A stretch of 64,000 nt of DNA from Chamaea fasciata (GCA_029207755.1 JARCOQ010000006.1:29594522-29658521); one strand, 5' to 3'; shown: positions 24,700 to 39,600, counted from the stretch's first letter. Notes: generated from the sequence alone by a model not told the origin. A program made the numbers and translations.

Positions 24700-26401
24700 T
24701 CAAGCTACAAAGTTACTTCAGAGCAATTGCTGTGGCCAGGAGTTCCTGCAGCCCAGCACCATTAGTGCTGTCTGCACAAGGCTCCACAAGGTGCAGGGTG
24801 CTGAGAGCATACAGGTGCTGCCATGGCAAAACACTGACCCTGTGCTCCAGATCACAGAGAAACACACACACACAAGCAGGTGTTTCCCCCACTATCACTG
24901 TCCTTCCCCCACGCATCACAAATTACAACATACAGTTCCATGGGAGAGAATTTTATACTGAAAAGTCTGCAGAGCAGCTTGGATAAATGTAATCTCAGCC
25001 TACCTTCAGATAGCCTGAGAAAAGAACAGTTGTTTGGAAAAGTCATATTGCAACACGTCAAACAGTTATTCATTTTTGCCTTACGGAACTAACAGTTCTC
25101 CCTCACCTTTCTTAAGTGACATAAACTGCAGTCTCTTCACTCCCGTCTACTACAGGCAAGTAAACGTGAAAATGGTGCTTCCAAAAAACTCAAGATTTTC
25201 CTTTACTAAATGAATTTAACCACATCATAGAATTAACCTGGAAGTGTGTAACTTGCTGCTAAACCCGGGCTTCTAAATTAATTCTGCATTGCAGGAAAAG
25301 TGGGAAGAGGAAAAAAAAGGAAAACTAGAACACATTAGTTATGTGAAACATTGTTAAAATTACTTCCACCCTCTGAAAATATTTCTTTCCTCAGGGTATA
25401 AAAGAGTTGTAATAAATACAAACGAGTTCATTTTAACAAAGTCAATTTAAATGTGAAATTATCATAGTTGTATTAAACTTCACTGTAATATATTCATAAT
25501 TTAAATTAAGCCATTTTAGTGCTATGTGCTCACTGACACTGTTTTAAACACAGACAAACCACCACCTCTGGGTACACAAATTTAGAGTTGAAGAGTTAAC
25601 ATTTCAGAATGATTTCTCTTTTTGAGTGAGAACTTTCTCTGCATTCATTCAATATATTCAGTTCAATGTCTGGGTTTTCAAGCTATAAGGAATGAAGCCA
25701 ATTGGAATTTCTTAAAAGATCACAAAATTAAACAACCTTAAAAAAAAAAACACCTCCAATTTTTCAGGAAAAAAGTTTCAAATCTAAGGTATCCAGTGGA
25801 TAATGTGCATCCAGTCAGTGATACAGAAGTATCAAAAGAAATTATGCAGTTATCTTTAACTACAAGTAAGAATTGATAATGCCTCATAGAAGAAGGCATA
25901 GAGCATCAACTCACTCTTTTGCCTACAGAGATGTGTCAACTGTCACACTACTAAGACATCCTTTTAGCAATAGAGGCTAAATGAATAAGATGATTGCTCT
26001 CTGAAAAGGAAACTACTCTTTCAGCTCTCCAATGTTCTTGGATAACAACTTCTCTATAACAATGAGCTTTGTAGCATTTAATTTCTTCAAGGTGTCAAAG
26101 TAATTTGGCAAATGCAAGATTCTTTCTGCCTTGCAAAACTTAAGTGGATGGTAATAAGCTTTGAAGTCCGTCTAGCACACAGCATACTACAGCTCCATAG
26201 AGTTACCAGTGGAAGAATATGATACTGGAAGAGCCAAGACTTTGGCACTACACAGCTTGTCATTGTCATCTCATGGCCCCAAATACTGACTACAGTTCAT
26301 TTCACTTACCATCAGAAAAACACTACATCAGAAAGTAAATAGAAAAGTAGAGAGCTGACCACCTGCAAAATAGGAATAGCTATCTGCAGGCTATAATCAT
26401 C

Positions 26402-26736
26402 AAGGCTAAGAGAATTGGGATTATTCAGCCCAGAAAAGAGAAGGCTTCAGGGTGACCTAATTGCAGCCTTCCATTACCTGAAGGAAGCCTACTAGAAATA
26501 TGGAAACTATTTACAAGAGCATGTAGTGACAGGACAAGGGGGAATGGTTACAAACTGAAAGATAGTAGGTTTAGATTAGACACTAGGAAGAAAATATTTA
26601 CTGTGAGGTTGGTGCTGCACTGGAACAGGTTGAACAGACAGGTCTAATAGAACATATCCCTGCTCATGCTAGGGGGGTTGGAACTGGATTACCTTTAGGG
26701 CCCCTTCCAACCCAGGCCATTCCATGATTCTGTGAT
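26402..26736 (+). mobile_element. CR1 LINE, truncated 3' end
   Basis: About 335 bp match the bird CR1 non-LTR retrotransposon 3' region in order. The segments are the AGAATTGGGATTATTCAGCC block, the GGTGACCTAATTGCAG block, TACCTGAA, GTGACAGGACAAGGGGGAAT, a TTTAGATTAGACACTAGGAA segment, a CACTGGAACAGGTT segment, the GGAACTGGATTACCTTTAGG region, CCCCTTCCAACCCAGG and the terminal CATGATTCTGTGAT repeats. It is 5'-truncated, as is usual for CR1, and too diverged to encode protein. Orientation is antisense to MTUS1. It is the best evidence in the window that this is a sauropsid genome. Confidence 0.92.
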
Positions 26737-26830
26737 CTTTCAGAGAAAAACAAAAACAACACACAAACATGCAGAAATCAGAAGGAACTAAAGCAATAAA
26801 TGTATCTATTGACTGGAGGATGAAGAATGA

Positions 26831-26868
26831 ATGAGGCTGAAGAATGAATTAATAATGAGGCTGAAGAA
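26831..26868. repeat. 14-bp direct repeat near CR1
   Basis: ATGAGGCTGAAGAA occurs at 26,831-26,844 and at 26,855-26,868, about 95 bp beyond the CR1 3' end. It does not flank the element, so it is not its target-site duplication. Confidence 0.85.
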
Positions 26869-28060
26869 CCTCACCCGCAGTATCACAAGCATTCTGCATT
26901 CATAGTCACTGGGTGGTGAATTCTGCTGCTGCTCAGCTGGCACAAAGGACAAGGCAGTGTATGTTAACCACAGCCATCTAACAGCCATGTTCTAACACCA
27001 CCCCAAAATAAAAGCAGCACCAGGGGAAGCTTGCACGCACAATCCCTTCCTCCCCTGCTGTGCCAAGCCTGCCTCATCTCATCATTACCTGACTTTTCAT
27101 GGTCCCTAGTTGAACTTGTTATGGCTTGATTATGCCTTCAGGGATTTCTTATAAGCTGCTCTTTAAGATTAGTCAATACCGAGCTCTGGACTGATGTTTC
27201 TCCATTACTCCCCATTTTGCCCGTAACAGTCTCTCTCATGGAGATTAACATACTTTCACTCTATTTAAATACAGCACAAATATTTCCCTGTAAAAAAAAA
27301 GTGATCACCAACCACCTACCCTCCTTCTTCTTTACCCTGCAGAACAGATCCAATTTTATCTTCTGTTTGACCCATCCATTCATATTTGCAAACTGACCAA
27401 ATCCGCAATCTGCGTGCTTTCCTGAACAAGTTTTTCTAATTTCTTGCCTATCACTCTTGACTGCTAAAGTCTTTTCCCCAAGGAAAAGTTTTCCTAGACT
27501 AAGGATGCTAAAGAGTGCTGCAGGAGAAAGCTGACTACAAATGGCAGCACCAGGCACAGATCACTGTAATCTTCTGAGAGTTAAGCTGACAGTTTGAACA
27601 CATTGTTCTCCTTCATCTAATTTAACACACAAGGGGTAAAAAAGAGCCGTTTTCTTCAGAAGTAAGATTTTAAAATTTCATCTTAAAAGCTCCTACTGAA
27701 AGTTTTCTAGCTGAGGTATTTAATGTGTTATTTCTTGAATGAAACACAGATTGTCCTTTTATTATCCATCTATAAAGCAGTCAAAAGTAAACTTTTCTTT
27801 CTCTTCTTTTCTTTCCCTTCACCTTCCCCAAAAAGCAGTCTGTCTGAGCTCCCTTCTTGAAATGGTCTATGAAACAGTTATTTAAGTAGAAATTCCTTTT
27901 CATTTATAAGGAAATCACCAAATACATTGAATGTAATAAAATTGTCTCCAACTACTGACACAGATGATGCAGAAGAATAAGTAGTTCATACCAATTTTAG
28001 AGTTGTAGCACTCGTGTGGAGGATGGTTTTTGGGACTGTGCAGATCTCTTAACCATTTAT

Positions 28061-28109
28061 GGGGGACGCCCCCTTTGGATCACATAAATCACATCACAGT
28101 ATGTGATGT
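28061..28109. repeat. Two adjacent short hairpins
   Basis: GGGGG-ACG-CCCCC lies at 28,061-28,073, and ACATCACA-GTA-TGTGATGT at 28,091-28,109. Both stems are perfect with three-base loops, 17 bp apart, in the MTUS1 intron. Confidence 0.8.
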
Positions 28110-29890
28110 ATGAATTCTGTGACGGACATTTGCAGTGTCATTCCTTTCTCTAGGATACAAACATGAGTTCAAGCAAATACCTAACACTGGCCCAGACAAT
28201 TTCACTTCTGTGCTGTAGTACAAATACCACACAAGCAAAGTTAAGCAAAATACTATTTTGTCTGGGAAGTTGTTGCAACCTCAAATACTTCTTTCACAGA
28301 CTTGGAGTTATGGGATTTATCATTATTTTCATTAAGAGTTCTAAAATGTGAGGTTCCACATCTGCAAATATTGAAACATTCACAGTTGTTTAACTTGAAC
28401 ATGACATTTGTATAAGAAAGCATGAAGAGGGATTGGAATATTCATCTTCCCCAACAATGAGTAAAGAAAATTGTCTCCCCTGTCCAGCCCAGCTTACTTT
28501 AGCATGCCTTGAACACGGCTTCATTCTTTCACCTACAGAGAGCATGCAGTCACCAGTGTAGAATGTGAAGGAAATGAGAAAATCCTTGGGATCCTTGGCA
28601 GAAAACCTGGGTTTGCATCATTTGGCACAAGAGACAGGAAACCTCCCCAAAGTGGGATGTTTTTTGCAAGTTCTTGGTAAGCTTAATGTCAGAATCTGAC
28701 TGGATTAGGGGTGCAGTCTCAAGGTCAAAGCTCCCACCTCTCTTGCAGGCACTGGTAACCCAGTCCTCTGGATTAAGGTAGAAAACCCTAGAGATATGAA
28801 GAATGCCAGGAGAACATGCTCTTGCCTTTCTTCTTTAACTTCTTCCATTTCAAGTCTTAAGTATCAAGACTCCCAAATTAAGCTTGAGCTTTACATGCAT
28901 CAAACCTTTGGTCAACCCTTACATTCCAACCCAAAGAAAGAGAACTAAAAACCATCCAAATTTATCAAGCTACCCAGTTTTCAAGAAGTTTAAAATTCCT
29001 TCATGCAGAGCAGTGTCCTTTAAGATTATTTTTACTACCCTACACTAGAACTTGTTTATACTAGACTTTGACCCACAGATGAGTGCTACCATTTAGCCTA
29101 AGAACTTCTGTAAAAAGTTCCAATAACATCCATAAAAATTCCCCTCAACTGAACAGAAAAAAATCAGACAGATATTCCTCCTCTGGGATAACCCTGTTCA
29201 GGATAAACTATAACCTTTCAATTTACCAGACCACTGCACTATTGAGTAATTTATTTATTTTTTTGGCTACCCAGGGAACTGTTTGAGTTTCAGGTTAAGC
29301 ACATTCTGTTCCACTTAAATGGCAACATGCCAAATCCATTTAAATATTTAAACATTAACCTCAAAGTCACTGGTTTCTAGAAAGGCAGCCGTTAGTCCAG
29401 GGAGATTAAATTTTTCTCCAGGCAGTATCATTGAGGACAAAGGCCATTCTGCCTCTTTCTGAAAGCCATTTCTGGAAGAGCAGAAGAGCATGGAAAAGAT
29501 ACTACAGCACTCAGAATAACTTCAGTGACAGACTTCTTCGCAAGAGTGGACAGACACGTTATTTGACATTTTCCCTTTTCAACACTACAGATTCATCTTC
29601 TGTGTTTAAAAATGCTACTCTTTTGCTGAATGAAAAAACACAGGGTTGCTGCAGTTACTCTTAACCATTTTAGATTGTATGATTATCCAGTTATTCAATG
29701 TTACTTTGAGGCAAAGTAAGATGAATTTGCCATCTAAGACTTCTCTACAACAATACCAGAAAATAAAATATATACACTGAAAGACCATTAACAGTTAAGA
29801 GATTCAAGGACCTACCCATTTGTACACGGTTGCAAGTGCTCACTCAAAAGTAAATTGAAATGGGATGGACATGAATACTGCATTTTTAAA

Positions 29891-29912
29891 TTTTTTTTTT
29901 TTGGGGGGGGGG
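29891..29912. repeat. T12G10 homopolymer junction
   Basis: Twelve T are followed directly by ten G on the plus strand. This is a low-complexity site that is prone to sequencing error. Confidence 0.9.
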
Positions 29913-32900
29913 CAGAAGATCATCCCAGGAAGTTCAGGGAGGGAGCCAGCCCACCACTTTGCAACTGTGTTGTAAGCCACCCTCTGCTACCTGCAGACCA
30001 TGATTAGTCCTGGAGATTGAGAAGCTTAATTCTTTATAGCATCTAACTGTATTTACATTTGACAACCACAAACATACTTTTATGAAGCCATTGGTTGGTA
30101 AAACAAAACCATCAGCCAGCCATCAAGAAAACACTGCAACTGATTTTTTTTGATTTTTTTTCCCTAGAAGCCTCTTCCCCTACAGTTTTTTTTTCAGAAC
30201 AAAATTCTAGGCTGCCTCTCTACGGGAAGCTTGCATTCTCTGTGTTTATAAATAAGTAAGCAGTTTGTAACAGCAGCTTTACTCTGACACCAATCAGATA
30301 AAAACATGCACTAAATATAACTTACATAGATACTATGGAATGACCTCTGCAGAACCAGACATCTTTTATCAATGATATGCACCCCATTACAGATTAGAGA
30401 ACAGAAATATTGATCTCAAGGTTTGCCACACAGTTTATGCATGGCCTTCAATAAGAAAGCTAAACAACTGGAAATGTTTGAAAGCCTATGATGGAGTGAC
30501 CCTGTGGAAGACAAAGCTTTCCTGCTTATTTTACACTGGAAATAGCCCATTGCAGGATCAAAAAACACATCCACCACACAGGCTTGCTATATTTAGGTGA
30601 CACCTTACCAAGAGGGTAGCCCCTAGGAGAGTTAAGGCTGGAGGCATGCCCACATGCCAAGCTACACCACTGAAGTGTCAGATGTTCTGCTGGGAGGGCT
30701 GCTTTAACTACTGCAGTTTCTTACCTTCACTCTTCTCCGTTTTGAGTACATTACAGTCATTCCTTTCAAGGCTTCACAGTGCTCATTTTGTCTAAAAAGT
30801 GCATTTTTTACAAATGTGTGTTTGTGACTACACGCTGTTGTAGAGTAAGGCTTACACATCAGCACAACGGCGCTGTGACCTCTGTGAGGCCAGCAGTTCA
30901 GCTTACAGGAGACAATGCAATAGATAGCTGAGCACCAAGGGGAAGAATTACAGTACTGATTGCCACCAGGCTGGGACACGTGGAAAAAGACAAATGCTGA
31001 AAAACATTCAGAGGCACCAACTAACACAGCATGCACCGCCAGCCCCATGCTTGAAGCACTCGGCCAACAGTCTTCTGGGCAAGCAGGGAAGCTACTTGTC
31101 CAACGTAACAACAAAAAACATGCTCAATCCTTTTCTTGTTAAACTAATAGCTAAAGTTGCAATACATCTTTCCGTAGAGGCAGCATTTAGTAAGACTTCA
31201 GAAGGTCTAATGATACAGCCTCTGCACGTAGGAAACTGAAGACGACTCCTATTCAATTATCACCTTGCAATTAAGGTATTAAATGAACTACCAGCTCAAG
31301 CTGGCTGAAATTTGGAACCAGACTTACTAACTTCTTAAGTGTTGAGATGCAGCTTGATTAAAGCAGAGAAGCACAAATAAATAATAGTTATACAATTAGC
31401 CCAATACAACTATTATGAAATCTATGAGAAATCTATAATGCAGAAAACTGGCTTTATGGTACTTGACTTTGGAGCCCACTTGCTGAGCAGTAGGACATTT
31501 TATTACACAAAACCTATGGCACACAAACAAGTTCATGGCAAGGAAAGAAAGGCAAAGATGAGTCCCAACCACATACAGAAGCTGCTCAGACATCTTGATC
31601 TGTGTGCTTATGCAATGAGGTAGAAGCAAGCTTTTACCACAAGCAGTATACACACTGAGGTGGATGTCCAATCTCCTGAGAAAACTGTCAAGCTCACAAG
31701 GTTTGTATTATCTGCTACTAGAATATCAAGGACTACAGAGCACAAAGAATCCTTAGGTGAAGCAGTGGTCTGCACAACTCCAGATCTGAAGCTGTTCATT
31801 ACATGAGAACAGAGCAGGAACATTCATTCTGTTACTACAGACCCAGGCACACTAAAGTAGGTGACCTTGCCAGCTGCTTGGCAAGCCTGTGCCGTCCTTC
31901 CAGGCAGATACTGAGAGTACAAATAACTAAAGGCATCCAACTGCCCAAGGCCACCAATCCATGCCGATTGCAGAACCAGACATTATTATCTCCTGGCATC
32001 AAGGCTCTGGCTGATTTTAATAATGTGTCACACCCAGACAGTTCAGCTTCATAATACTCAACTACAACAATTCCTCAACAGGTCCTATGAATTGTTTATG
32101 ACAATGAAACAAAGCAGAGGAAACACAGATGCACTACAGGGAACATCAGTAGTTTTGAGATGATTCTATACTGAGACACAAGATGCAAACACAGCAAAAC
32201 ATCTGAGAAACTCCTTTCATTTAGGGAAAGCTTGCAAAGAAACAACTCCAGCAACCCACCTGTTGATACAAAAATTCCATTACCTGAAACTCAGCAACAC
32301 ATAAAATTACTCTTAACAGCATCATAAAAAGTACATGGTAAGTAACTTACTACGTGATATAAAAATAATTCTCAGACAATTCTGGCAATAAATTCATTAA
32401 ATTCAATCACATGTTGTAACACATATGAACTATGAATCATAGCAACAGATTTTATTTCAGCACCTTCAGGCTGCTGATGGCAGCTGCTGCCAACAGAGAC
32501 CTGAAAAGGATGAGATTTCACAGACAATGAAAACAGTTCATGTTCCCTCCACACTTCTTTAAAGATAAAGGAGTAAGAATAAAGTTCCCTAAGTTTGGCT
32601 CGTAAGACTAAATGAGGAGCAAATAAAGCACACAAAATAACATTCTCTTTGGTGGAAATCTGCAGTAGAGTTCAGCTCCTGCAGAGTTACACCTGAAGTA
32701 TTACTGAGATGATACAGCATCATACAGGCTGCCCACTTAGAAGTATCTGATAGAGAGCACATCTGAAACAGGAAGTTGTGCAGATAGTACTAACACAAAG
32801 AAACACCAAATTTCTGCAAATTTTTGTAGATGCCTTCTAGTATCTACAATGTAATAAAATGGTCAAGTCAGCACTGAAGGCATCTTGCAGAGGTGAAACT

Positions 32901-35900
32901 GGCAGACAAGTCATGCAATTAGGTAAGATTGCAGCAGTGGAACAGCAATCCATAGGCTTCCCAAGATTAGATAACTCAGCCACTGAGTAATGGTTTTAAG
33001 GTCCTTGATGACTGATGGGAGAAAAGCAATAATCAGTGCACACATCAGGTGACAGAGCACTGCAACAGAGCCTGCTTATGCTCTGTTAGAACTGCTAGGC
33101 CAGAAATGGTCTGCATCACACAGCCATCAACCTGCAGCATCAAAGGGGAGCTGTCCTGCAACTTGACGTGGACACAGTGGAGGCAGCATCAGTGCTTCAC
33201 GTGCTTAGACAGCATCAACAAAGAAGCCACAGGACCATTAAGAGCTTCAGCCAGGAGTCAGAAATAATTATGTACACGTAAAACTGAAAGACTAATGTCC
33301 AAAAGGTGGAAAGGAGAAGTTCACTATAAGCATTCATTTTCTTCTCTTCTTTCTTCTCAAAGGAATAACCAGAAAGAAGTGGGGAGTCAAAAAGAGCCAT
33401 ACAATAATTCAGTAATGTTTTGAACACCAGCGCATTTGCAGAACCAAAACCTGTCAATCCTCTTAGAAGAAATCACAAAGTCCACATGCAATGATGGACA
33501 AAGCACCATCTAGTTTCAAACAATACTTTTACAGAAAAAAAACCAAACCAAAACGACAAAAAGGCAAGACAGGATCACCAGTAGCAAACTGCACTGAGCC
33601 TTATATGGAAAACCTGTACATGGCATCACAGACAACAGAGGAGGCTTTCTCAAGCACACTAAGTACAACTGTCCAATTCCACAGAAAATTTTGTAATGAG
33701 CCAGCTTAGAGGTCTGTGCTGAAAAACTGTATGAGAATACAGTTTCAGTGCTAATTTCAGAGATGCGCTAAACAAGCTCACTCTCTCAGTCCAAAATACT
33801 GAGAATAATGTATACACTCAGGAATTAAGACAGATGATCAGTAACAGAAGTTAGTTTTCACATTCCACAAAGTGACAACCCTAATGCTGCATACACCTTG
33901 CTGCAAGAATTAGTCCTCCAAACAAGCCATCCTTTCACTCTAGTGGGTTTTCGGTTTATTTGAGGTTTAATGTGTTTAGTTCTCAGCTCCTTCACCAACA
34001 AACTTCAGCTTTCAGATAAATGTGGGCAGTAAATCAAGATGCAACACTTCACTTTTTATGACATTTACTTCTCCAGTTTCTGGGAAAGTTATACACTGAT
34101 TTAATGATGGGACTCAATAAAAGTTGCATTTTCTGAAAATTGTGTTGTTCAGGTTTGCTAACCCCAAAGAGCACAATTTAATTATGAACAAAACCAATGC
34201 AGATCAGCAGAAGGTTTAACAAATGTTTAAACAAAGCCTAGTAATGAAAATCTCAGGGAAGTTCACGCTTTTCAATCAATAGAATACCAGAAGAGTTTAA
34301 TCTTCAATTGACATCATTGCAGATGACATGACAGTCCAAAAAGCACTGCCTGTGGCAGAGAGGAGTGTTAAAAGCCTTTCAAACCAAATTTCAAGTTATT
34401 CTTCAGTTTTTCCCAAAAGAACATCACAAAGATTCAAGAGAACAGCATTAAAGTTTTATGTTGTTTCTTAAGTCAAATGGTGAATTAATACTGATATAAA
34501 TAATCTTAATATTGGGATGCATGCTGCATATTTTTTTTCTGTATCAACCAGCATCTCCCAAAATGAACACCTATCCCATTTATTTCTAAATGTTAATGGT
34601 GAATGAGTGTCATAAGCTGTCTTTTTAATTGAGCAACTTAAAAGCCAAGATAAACACAAGAAAACTACCGATATGAAATACTGCCGTTACAGAGAAATGA
34701 CATTAAATAACACAGAATTCAAAACATCAAACGTAATAAATTAAGCAGGAGAAGAAAATAACAAAAGCAACTCAAAGCAAAAACTATAACCAATTTTGAC
34801 AATTTCCAATCAAACAATCCTTTATACATCTCTAAAACTGGGGACCCAGTTTAAAAGGAACAAGAGCTGTGTATTGTTGCTTTTGCTCCACAGAGTGGAA
34901 GTTGTACTGACCGCTGGATAGCACAGGTTACCAGAACTCCAGAAATTTTAAATAAAGTTTGCCAAGACAAGACTTTCAGTTTTAAACACTGTGTATCTGC
35001 CACTTTTCTACAAATAATTTTTATCAAGCTATTACTTATGGCTAAGCAGTCTTCCAATTATTCACCATTTACGAATACACCACTAAAAATTACTTGTTTC
35101 AAGCTAATTTTGCCCAGAAAACTTCCCCCTCCCTCGCCTCAAACTAAAAGCAATGCTAAGGACATCTGACATCTCAAAACTTCATTCAACTGGATGAAAG
35201 GACAGGCTCACAGGGGAGCATATGAGAATTATTTACAGAAGGGAGCAGCATTCAGAAAACTTCAGAACTACAATCCTCTTGCAACTCGGAGCTGGAATAA
35301 AGAGCTATCTATGGTCCTGCTCAGGGACAGAATGAATCACCTGATCAGTGTCATTTCAGAGGCAAGGGCCACCAATAGCTGACTTTAGATCAATTTCCTT
35401 GAAGGTCTTTGTGTTTCACCTGAAAGAGTTCAGTACCAAAACCAGGTACAATTGCCAACTAACTTCTGTAACAACACTTGCCTATAATCCTGTAAATGGC
35501 TCATCAACCATCCCAGTTCAAGTTACTTCTTTCCTTAAATGAAATTATTTGCTAGATCACCCAAAAGAGGTTACAGAACCTCCAACTACAGATTTGCAAG
35601 ATTCAGCTGCACCCTGCCATGTTTGACCTGATCTAGCACTAGCTGTAATCCTACTTCAGTTTGGAGGTTGGAAAAAGGTACTTCCCAGGCAAATTTTAAT
35701 TCTGTAAATAAAAATCTTTTTAAAGAAAAATACAAGCCTGAGGAAAATATTATGAAAGCACTTCCTGACTTCCCTTTAAAAGTTACATCACTGGTATTTC
35801 AAATACCTCTAATAATCACAGTAAAAAAATATTTCACTGCCACTGAAACATTTGAATCAGATATTAAGAGCAAGCAACTCAGACTCTGTCCAAGAACTGA

Positions 35901-36572
35901 TGACTCTTGTAGACTATGCATTAACAGCATGCTGTGCATAAGCCAGCACGGCAGCATCTTCCATTTACACCTCCAATTTAAAAACAGTCTAACACCACGG
36001 TCTTGATACAGTCCACCTATCTTACCTTTAGTGTCCTCAGAGTAACCACATTTGACTTACTAGAAACACACAGGTAAAAGCACCAAGTAAAATAAGAAAG
36101 GCAGATCTTGTTAATTTTGAGAATGGGAACACAAACCAGAGCTAATGGACAAGTCACAGTTGTTTAACAGCAGTTTATTCATCAGCCCATAATCTTTAGC
36201 ACAATGCTCTCAGACTGTGCAATGGCATACAGATCCTTAGTTCCCAAACCTTTCTGCAATGATGGTGCAGCAAAATCCTCCTGTTTTTCAAATTCTTCAG
36301 TCAAGATTTTTCAGTCTGCTGCAATTCAACACTAGAGACAAGGCAGCAGCCTCAGCTACAACTCCAACAGGGGATGAATGGACACAAAACGCAGTCTTCA
36401 ACACTTGCAGCACCAACCCCTCACACTCATCAAAGAGTACAATCACACTCTTCCAGGAGCCCAGTGATGTAAGTAATTTCTTTTCTGGCCAGTCGAACAG
36501 GTTTACAGCTGATCTCAGAAAGAAACAAGGAGCACCATTTCACAAATCACTCCATCCAGACCTCACTGGTGT

Positions 36573-36606
36573 CAGCTAATGCCATAATGCAGCTAATGCC
36601 AGCTAA
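36573..36606. repeat. CAGCTAATGCC short duplication
   Basis: CAGCTAATGCC occurs at 36,573-36,583 and 36,590-36,600, and a third partial AGCTAA follows at once, continuing into an ACTAA-rich run. Confidence 0.8.
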
Positions 36607-36667
36607 ACTAAACTAACATATGCAGAACACACTATATGGGCCTCATACACTGACGGGAGACCAGGGG

Positions 36668-36687
36668 AAAAAAAAAAAAAAAAAAAA
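36668..36687. repeat. Poly(A) tract, 20 bases
   Basis: An uninterrupted run of 20 A on the plus strand, within the MTUS1 intron. No retrocopy is recognisable upstream. Confidence 0.9.
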
Positions 36688-39600
36688 CCAAACCACAGAA
36701 TGTATCTACAACCATATTTTTTATAGTAATGACAACTCCTCCTTCAATACTCTGGATTTGCTTGAAGAAGGCTTGACCATTTCTTTGTTGACACAAATGG
36801 AGCAAACACAGCAGGGAAACTGATTCCGGAAGAAAGCTTGTCCTATTTCTTTCGGTTAGACACAGCATAGAGAGGACAGAGTAAAAGATATTAGAGATAC
36901 TAGGAATCCCAGCCACTAGAATGAAGTACTACACCACATGCATTCCAACTGTTTTACCCCACCTCAGGGATTCTGCTGTACAGCTGATGACCACAGTCAC
37001 TCTGAGCACACAGACAACCTCTGTATGCACATTCACAGGGGTCTGCACTACAACAAGTTCATCAAAACCCAATGTGGGTTACAATATTCAACTCCCAGTG
37101 CCTTGCATGCACTAGTTTCATTTCCCTGCACAATTACCATATTGCAATCATTAAATTCACATTTATATTAAATGCAAAAATGAGCTAGTTTCCATTTTTT
37201 AAAATAGTTATCTAAGACTGCAAAAGAAAAATAATTGTGAAATGTTTAAGTATTTGAAGATTGCTGAGAGCACACTGGCAACTTAGCCAAGTTGGACGGA
37301 CTCAAATAAATTCTATGACAAAGCCATACAAAATGACAAATGTAAGGGAACCATCTAAAGAGGAATGACAACAGAGACTTGGGAATCAACACAAGTGGGC
37401 AATTCATAGATCACAAAGTCATCCACTAAGCGCAGCTTCAGTTTTTCCTGATGCAAAAACTGAACAGAGTAGTAACTAAAGTAGATTGAGTTAACTTAGC
37501 GTGAAAGGATTAATGCAATTCATTCAAGGGAAGGAGAAGTCCATGAAACAAAACTGAAGTTAATACAGGTGCTAGGGATGGGAAATAGGAAATTTCCCAC
37601 TGAACTGGGATTTAAAGTATGATTTAAATCCTGATATAATTTTTTGGTGCTGAAAAAGCCTACTCATGCAGAAAACTAAGACTCAGAATTTATATTATTT
37701 TTTGCTTGGAGGACACAAAATTATCAACTAGCACTGACTTTTTTGTCAGACAATAAAGCATACGTATGCACAGCATACTCTGTGGAATCATCTTTTCAAC
37801 AATAGAGAAAATAGGAAAGCAGAAAGCAAGTCCTCTCATGCCTCCATCGGAGCAACTACTGAGTCTAAAACATCTTCATACATAAATCAGGAAAAGTAAA
37901 AAACTCCACAATGCAAGCCCTCCCTTAAAAAGAAGTAGGCTGTTATCATTCTCACTTTAATGTTTGCATAGAGCAAACTGTACAACAGCCAGTGCCACAG
38001 CACAAACACTGAAGAAGCACTAATTCTTGCAATCAAGTAAAGCAGAATAAAGAGCATTAACTTTTCCAGCTTTAACTCCAAACTACTCCATAGAATGAGA
38101 ATTTTACAAACTTGCCAGGTAATCCTCTAAAATAATGGGATAAAGGCAACTAAAAATGCTTGATTTTCCCAATTAAACAGTAAATCAGGATACATCACGA
38201 AATGGAATGAATAGAACAAAATGACTTGAACAGGAATAGGGACTTGGGGCAGGAAATCACTTCAGCTTCTGTTGAATCATACATACCACTAGCCCTTCCG
38301 ATCACATAATTATCTCTCACCATCAAACAATCAAAATACAGCAGTGAAACACTTTAGCATCTTATATGAATGTAACATACCACATTTCTATACAAAACAT
38401 ATACATTTATACATGTACATGGCACATATACATGTATAAAAACATAAGTGCGTTTTTGTTTCTGTAGATAAAAAAATCAGTCCCACACTATCAGCTGGCT
38501 AATCTGCATTCCACAGTTCCTATTACAAATCTTAGCAATTATTTTGCTAGATTGTTCAGACCATTAGCTACCCGACATGTTAAATCTCAGCTCAATAGTA
38601 AATCCTACAAGATTAAAAAAAAAAAAGCCTCCTTAGAGTTGACATTTTTGTACAAGAATCTTGGCTCTGCCTATAAAAGAAACCTACTTCTTACATACGT
38701 GGTCGCAGACAAAAGTTTGAAACCACAAAATGAAAGAAGCTCCAAATGCATTTAGAGTGTCATTACTCTGTCAAATCTTGACTTTTTCAAGGCCTTGACA
38801 CTGCCCTTCTGCAGTTAGTCAATTCTCAGACATTGATTTCAGCTGTAAGTGAAACATATGAGAATTAGGAACAATTATGCATCCAGCAGTAAGGCTCCCT
38901 ATTTACTGAATCACAACTGCCCAAAAGCATCATGAAGCCCATTAAAGGGCTAGCTACTAAAAATTTAACATTTTTTCAAGTATTTTTCAACTTATGGAAT
39001 CTTTACATACAGAATCATGCTTACTCTGAACAGAAAATCATATTAGGTAAAGTTTTAGCATCAGATTTACCAGGTTATGTTTCAGCCACAGTTCTGAAGC
39101 AGATTGATCTCAGCCAGAAATCAAAGCTCTGTATGAATTTTTAGCAGGGCCTTGTTACCACACGTACAATTACTCCATAAAAACAGAGCTGAAATGCAAT
39201 CTATTGCTCACCCACGATAATGAGCACTAGGAGAACTAAGTTAACCCCAGTGGCTGGTCTGCAGTCACGCGAGCCAGCCGCTACAATGCTGCTCTGCAGT
39301 TCCACCACAGCACGGTGCATGTCACGAGGAATAAAGAATTTTTAATACCAATCTTATTTAGCAATCCAGAGAGGGAGATTCATCGTATTAGTTATCACCA
39401 TCCACTCTGAAAATCTTAGTGATGTAAGTGATGAAGGTTAAAGCTTTTCTATTCCCAAAATTTAAGTTTCACTATATGAAAAACTTACCTCTAGTCACTT
39501 TAAAGAGAGGTGTTACGTGTATCAAATTAATTCAGAAAAAGAAGAAAGAAATTGGTTACCCATGAATATACATTCAGCAGCACAGGTATCATCCAATTTG

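Larger units (their letters stand above)
7562..26401 (-). other. MTUS1: MTUS1 long 5' intron, part 1 (non-coding)
   Basis: Intronic sequence upstream of the start-codon exon. No coding exon was recognised. Open frames of 60-120 codons are scattered on both strands with no family resemblance, as expected by chance at this base composition. The stretch carries homopolymer and A/C-only tracts (16,228; 18,608; 18,772), short duplications (14,041; 19,790) and inverted repeats (8,629; 23,341; 24,664), listed separately. A somewhat GC-richer, CpG-poor patch at about 16,270-16,560 has no recognisable identity. Untranslated exons could be hidden here, because they cannot be seen without transcript data. 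Confidence 0.6.

Noticed and set aside
30704..31114. A 136-codon minus-strand frame ending at a GTGAAG|GTAAGA donor-like site, considered as an extra MTUS1 exon.
   Set aside because: No homology, no strong upstream acceptor, and it would have to be an untranslated exon. Transcript evidence would be needed.
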